Source: Natronocella acetinitrilica
GTDB taxonomy: Bacteria; Pseudomonadota; Gammaproteobacteria; Nitrococcales; Aquisalimonadaceae
Direction of reading: 5' to 3'
DNA length: 64,000 nucleotides
Assembly: GCF_024170285.1 (NCBI RefSeq)
Contig: NZ_JALJXV010000005.1
Coordinates: 186,001-250,000 of the forward strand
Part shown: positions 63,905-64,000 of the stretch, piece by piece
Layout of the letters: the number at the start of each line of letters is the position of its first letter
How positions within the stretch are numbered: the stretch's first letter is position 1
Made by a program: the position numbers and the translations under genes
Notes under the pieces: generated by a model
Seen by the model: only the letters and a program-made list of their open reading frames with translations
Database searches by the model: none
What the model was told of the DNA's origin: nothing

Positions 63905-64000
63905 ATGAATCTGACCAGCCTGCTACAAGCCCGCGCCGCCGAGGATAAACCGGTACGCGTGGGAATGGTCGGCGCCGGCAAGTTTGGCTCCATGTTCCTG
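63905..64000 (+). CDS. NAD-binding oxidoreductase, N-terminal fragment (homoserine-dehydrogenase/SAF-like)
   Basis: 32 residues before the window ends; ATG 63905 follows GGAGAAAACC. MNLTSLLQARAAEDKPVRVG leads into a Rossmann motif VGAGKFGSMFL. This beginning is typical of proteins with an N-terminal NAD-binding domain and a C-terminal SAF domain, but the rest is outside the window. Confidence 0.6.
   Translation, partial: MNLTSLLQARAAEDKPVRVGMVGAGKFGSMFL

Noticed and set aside
1-64000. Mobile elements, prophage, CRISPR arrays, tRNA or rRNA genes
   Set aside because: No transposase, integrase, phage gene, spaced repeat array or tRNA/rRNA-like sequence was recognised.

Overview
This 64 kb window is chromosomal DNA of high G+C content from a gammaproteobacterium. 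The gene set suggests a halophilic or osmotically stressed organism: two BCCT-family transporters, a complete sarcosine oxidase operon with a GlxA/AraC regulator, a large MscS-type channel and PhaB. An Ectothiorhodospiraceae- or Halomonas-like lineage would fit, but this is inference from gene content. I saw no rRNA, tRNA, CRISPR array, insertion sequence or prophage gene.

Layout. 0-3.3 kb: biotin operon bioB-bioF-bioH on the minus strand behind a BirA-type operator, divergent from comF. 3.9-9.5 kb: NCS2 purine permease, a 665-residue unknown protein with a papain-like Cys-His-Asn pattern, rhlE and a secreted unknown. 9.5-14.6 kb: a one-strand cyclic-di-GMP block (HDOD-GAF protein, REC-PAS-GGDEF-EAL protein, PilZ protein); the PilZ gene carries an 8-bp tandem repeat that could make it phase variable. 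14.7-16 kb: amidase. 16-25 kb: a seven-gene chemosensory operon syntenic with pilGHIJ-chpA, headed by a periplasmic binding lipoprotein and an extra CheW, without visible cheR or cheB. 25-29 kb: Na/Pi symporter and two divergent tandem-UspA genes with two FNR/ANR-like boxes between them.

29-38.4 kb: outer-membrane barrel, HlyU, MscS channel, bactofilin, methyltransferase-like protein, DarP, CBS protein, deacetylase, transglutaminase and a Tat-type M48 lipoprotein. 38.4-52.5 kb: an LDH2-family dehydrogenase with an atypical BCCT transporter; the soxBDAG-purU operon, divergent from its likely regulator; then a canonical BCCT carrier and a cNMP/CBS/DUF294 signalling protein. These genes form a plausible betaine/dimethylglycine/sarcosine uptake and demethylation block, with PurU disposing of the C1 units. 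52.5-52.8 kb is an intergenic stretch with a REP-like palindrome and a large structured inverted repeat. 52.8-64 kb: pirin, azoreductase and its LysR regulator, RidA, peptide deformylase, FkbM methyltransferase, PhaB, a degenerate GGDEF protein, a fused indolepyruvate ferredoxin oxidoreductase-type enzyme, a ChaN-PDZ lipoprotein and the start of an NAD-binding oxidoreductase.

Starts were often moved inward from the longest frame using Shine-Dalgarno (SD) spacing, operon overlaps and family length. All function calls rest on motif recognition by eye, without database searches.
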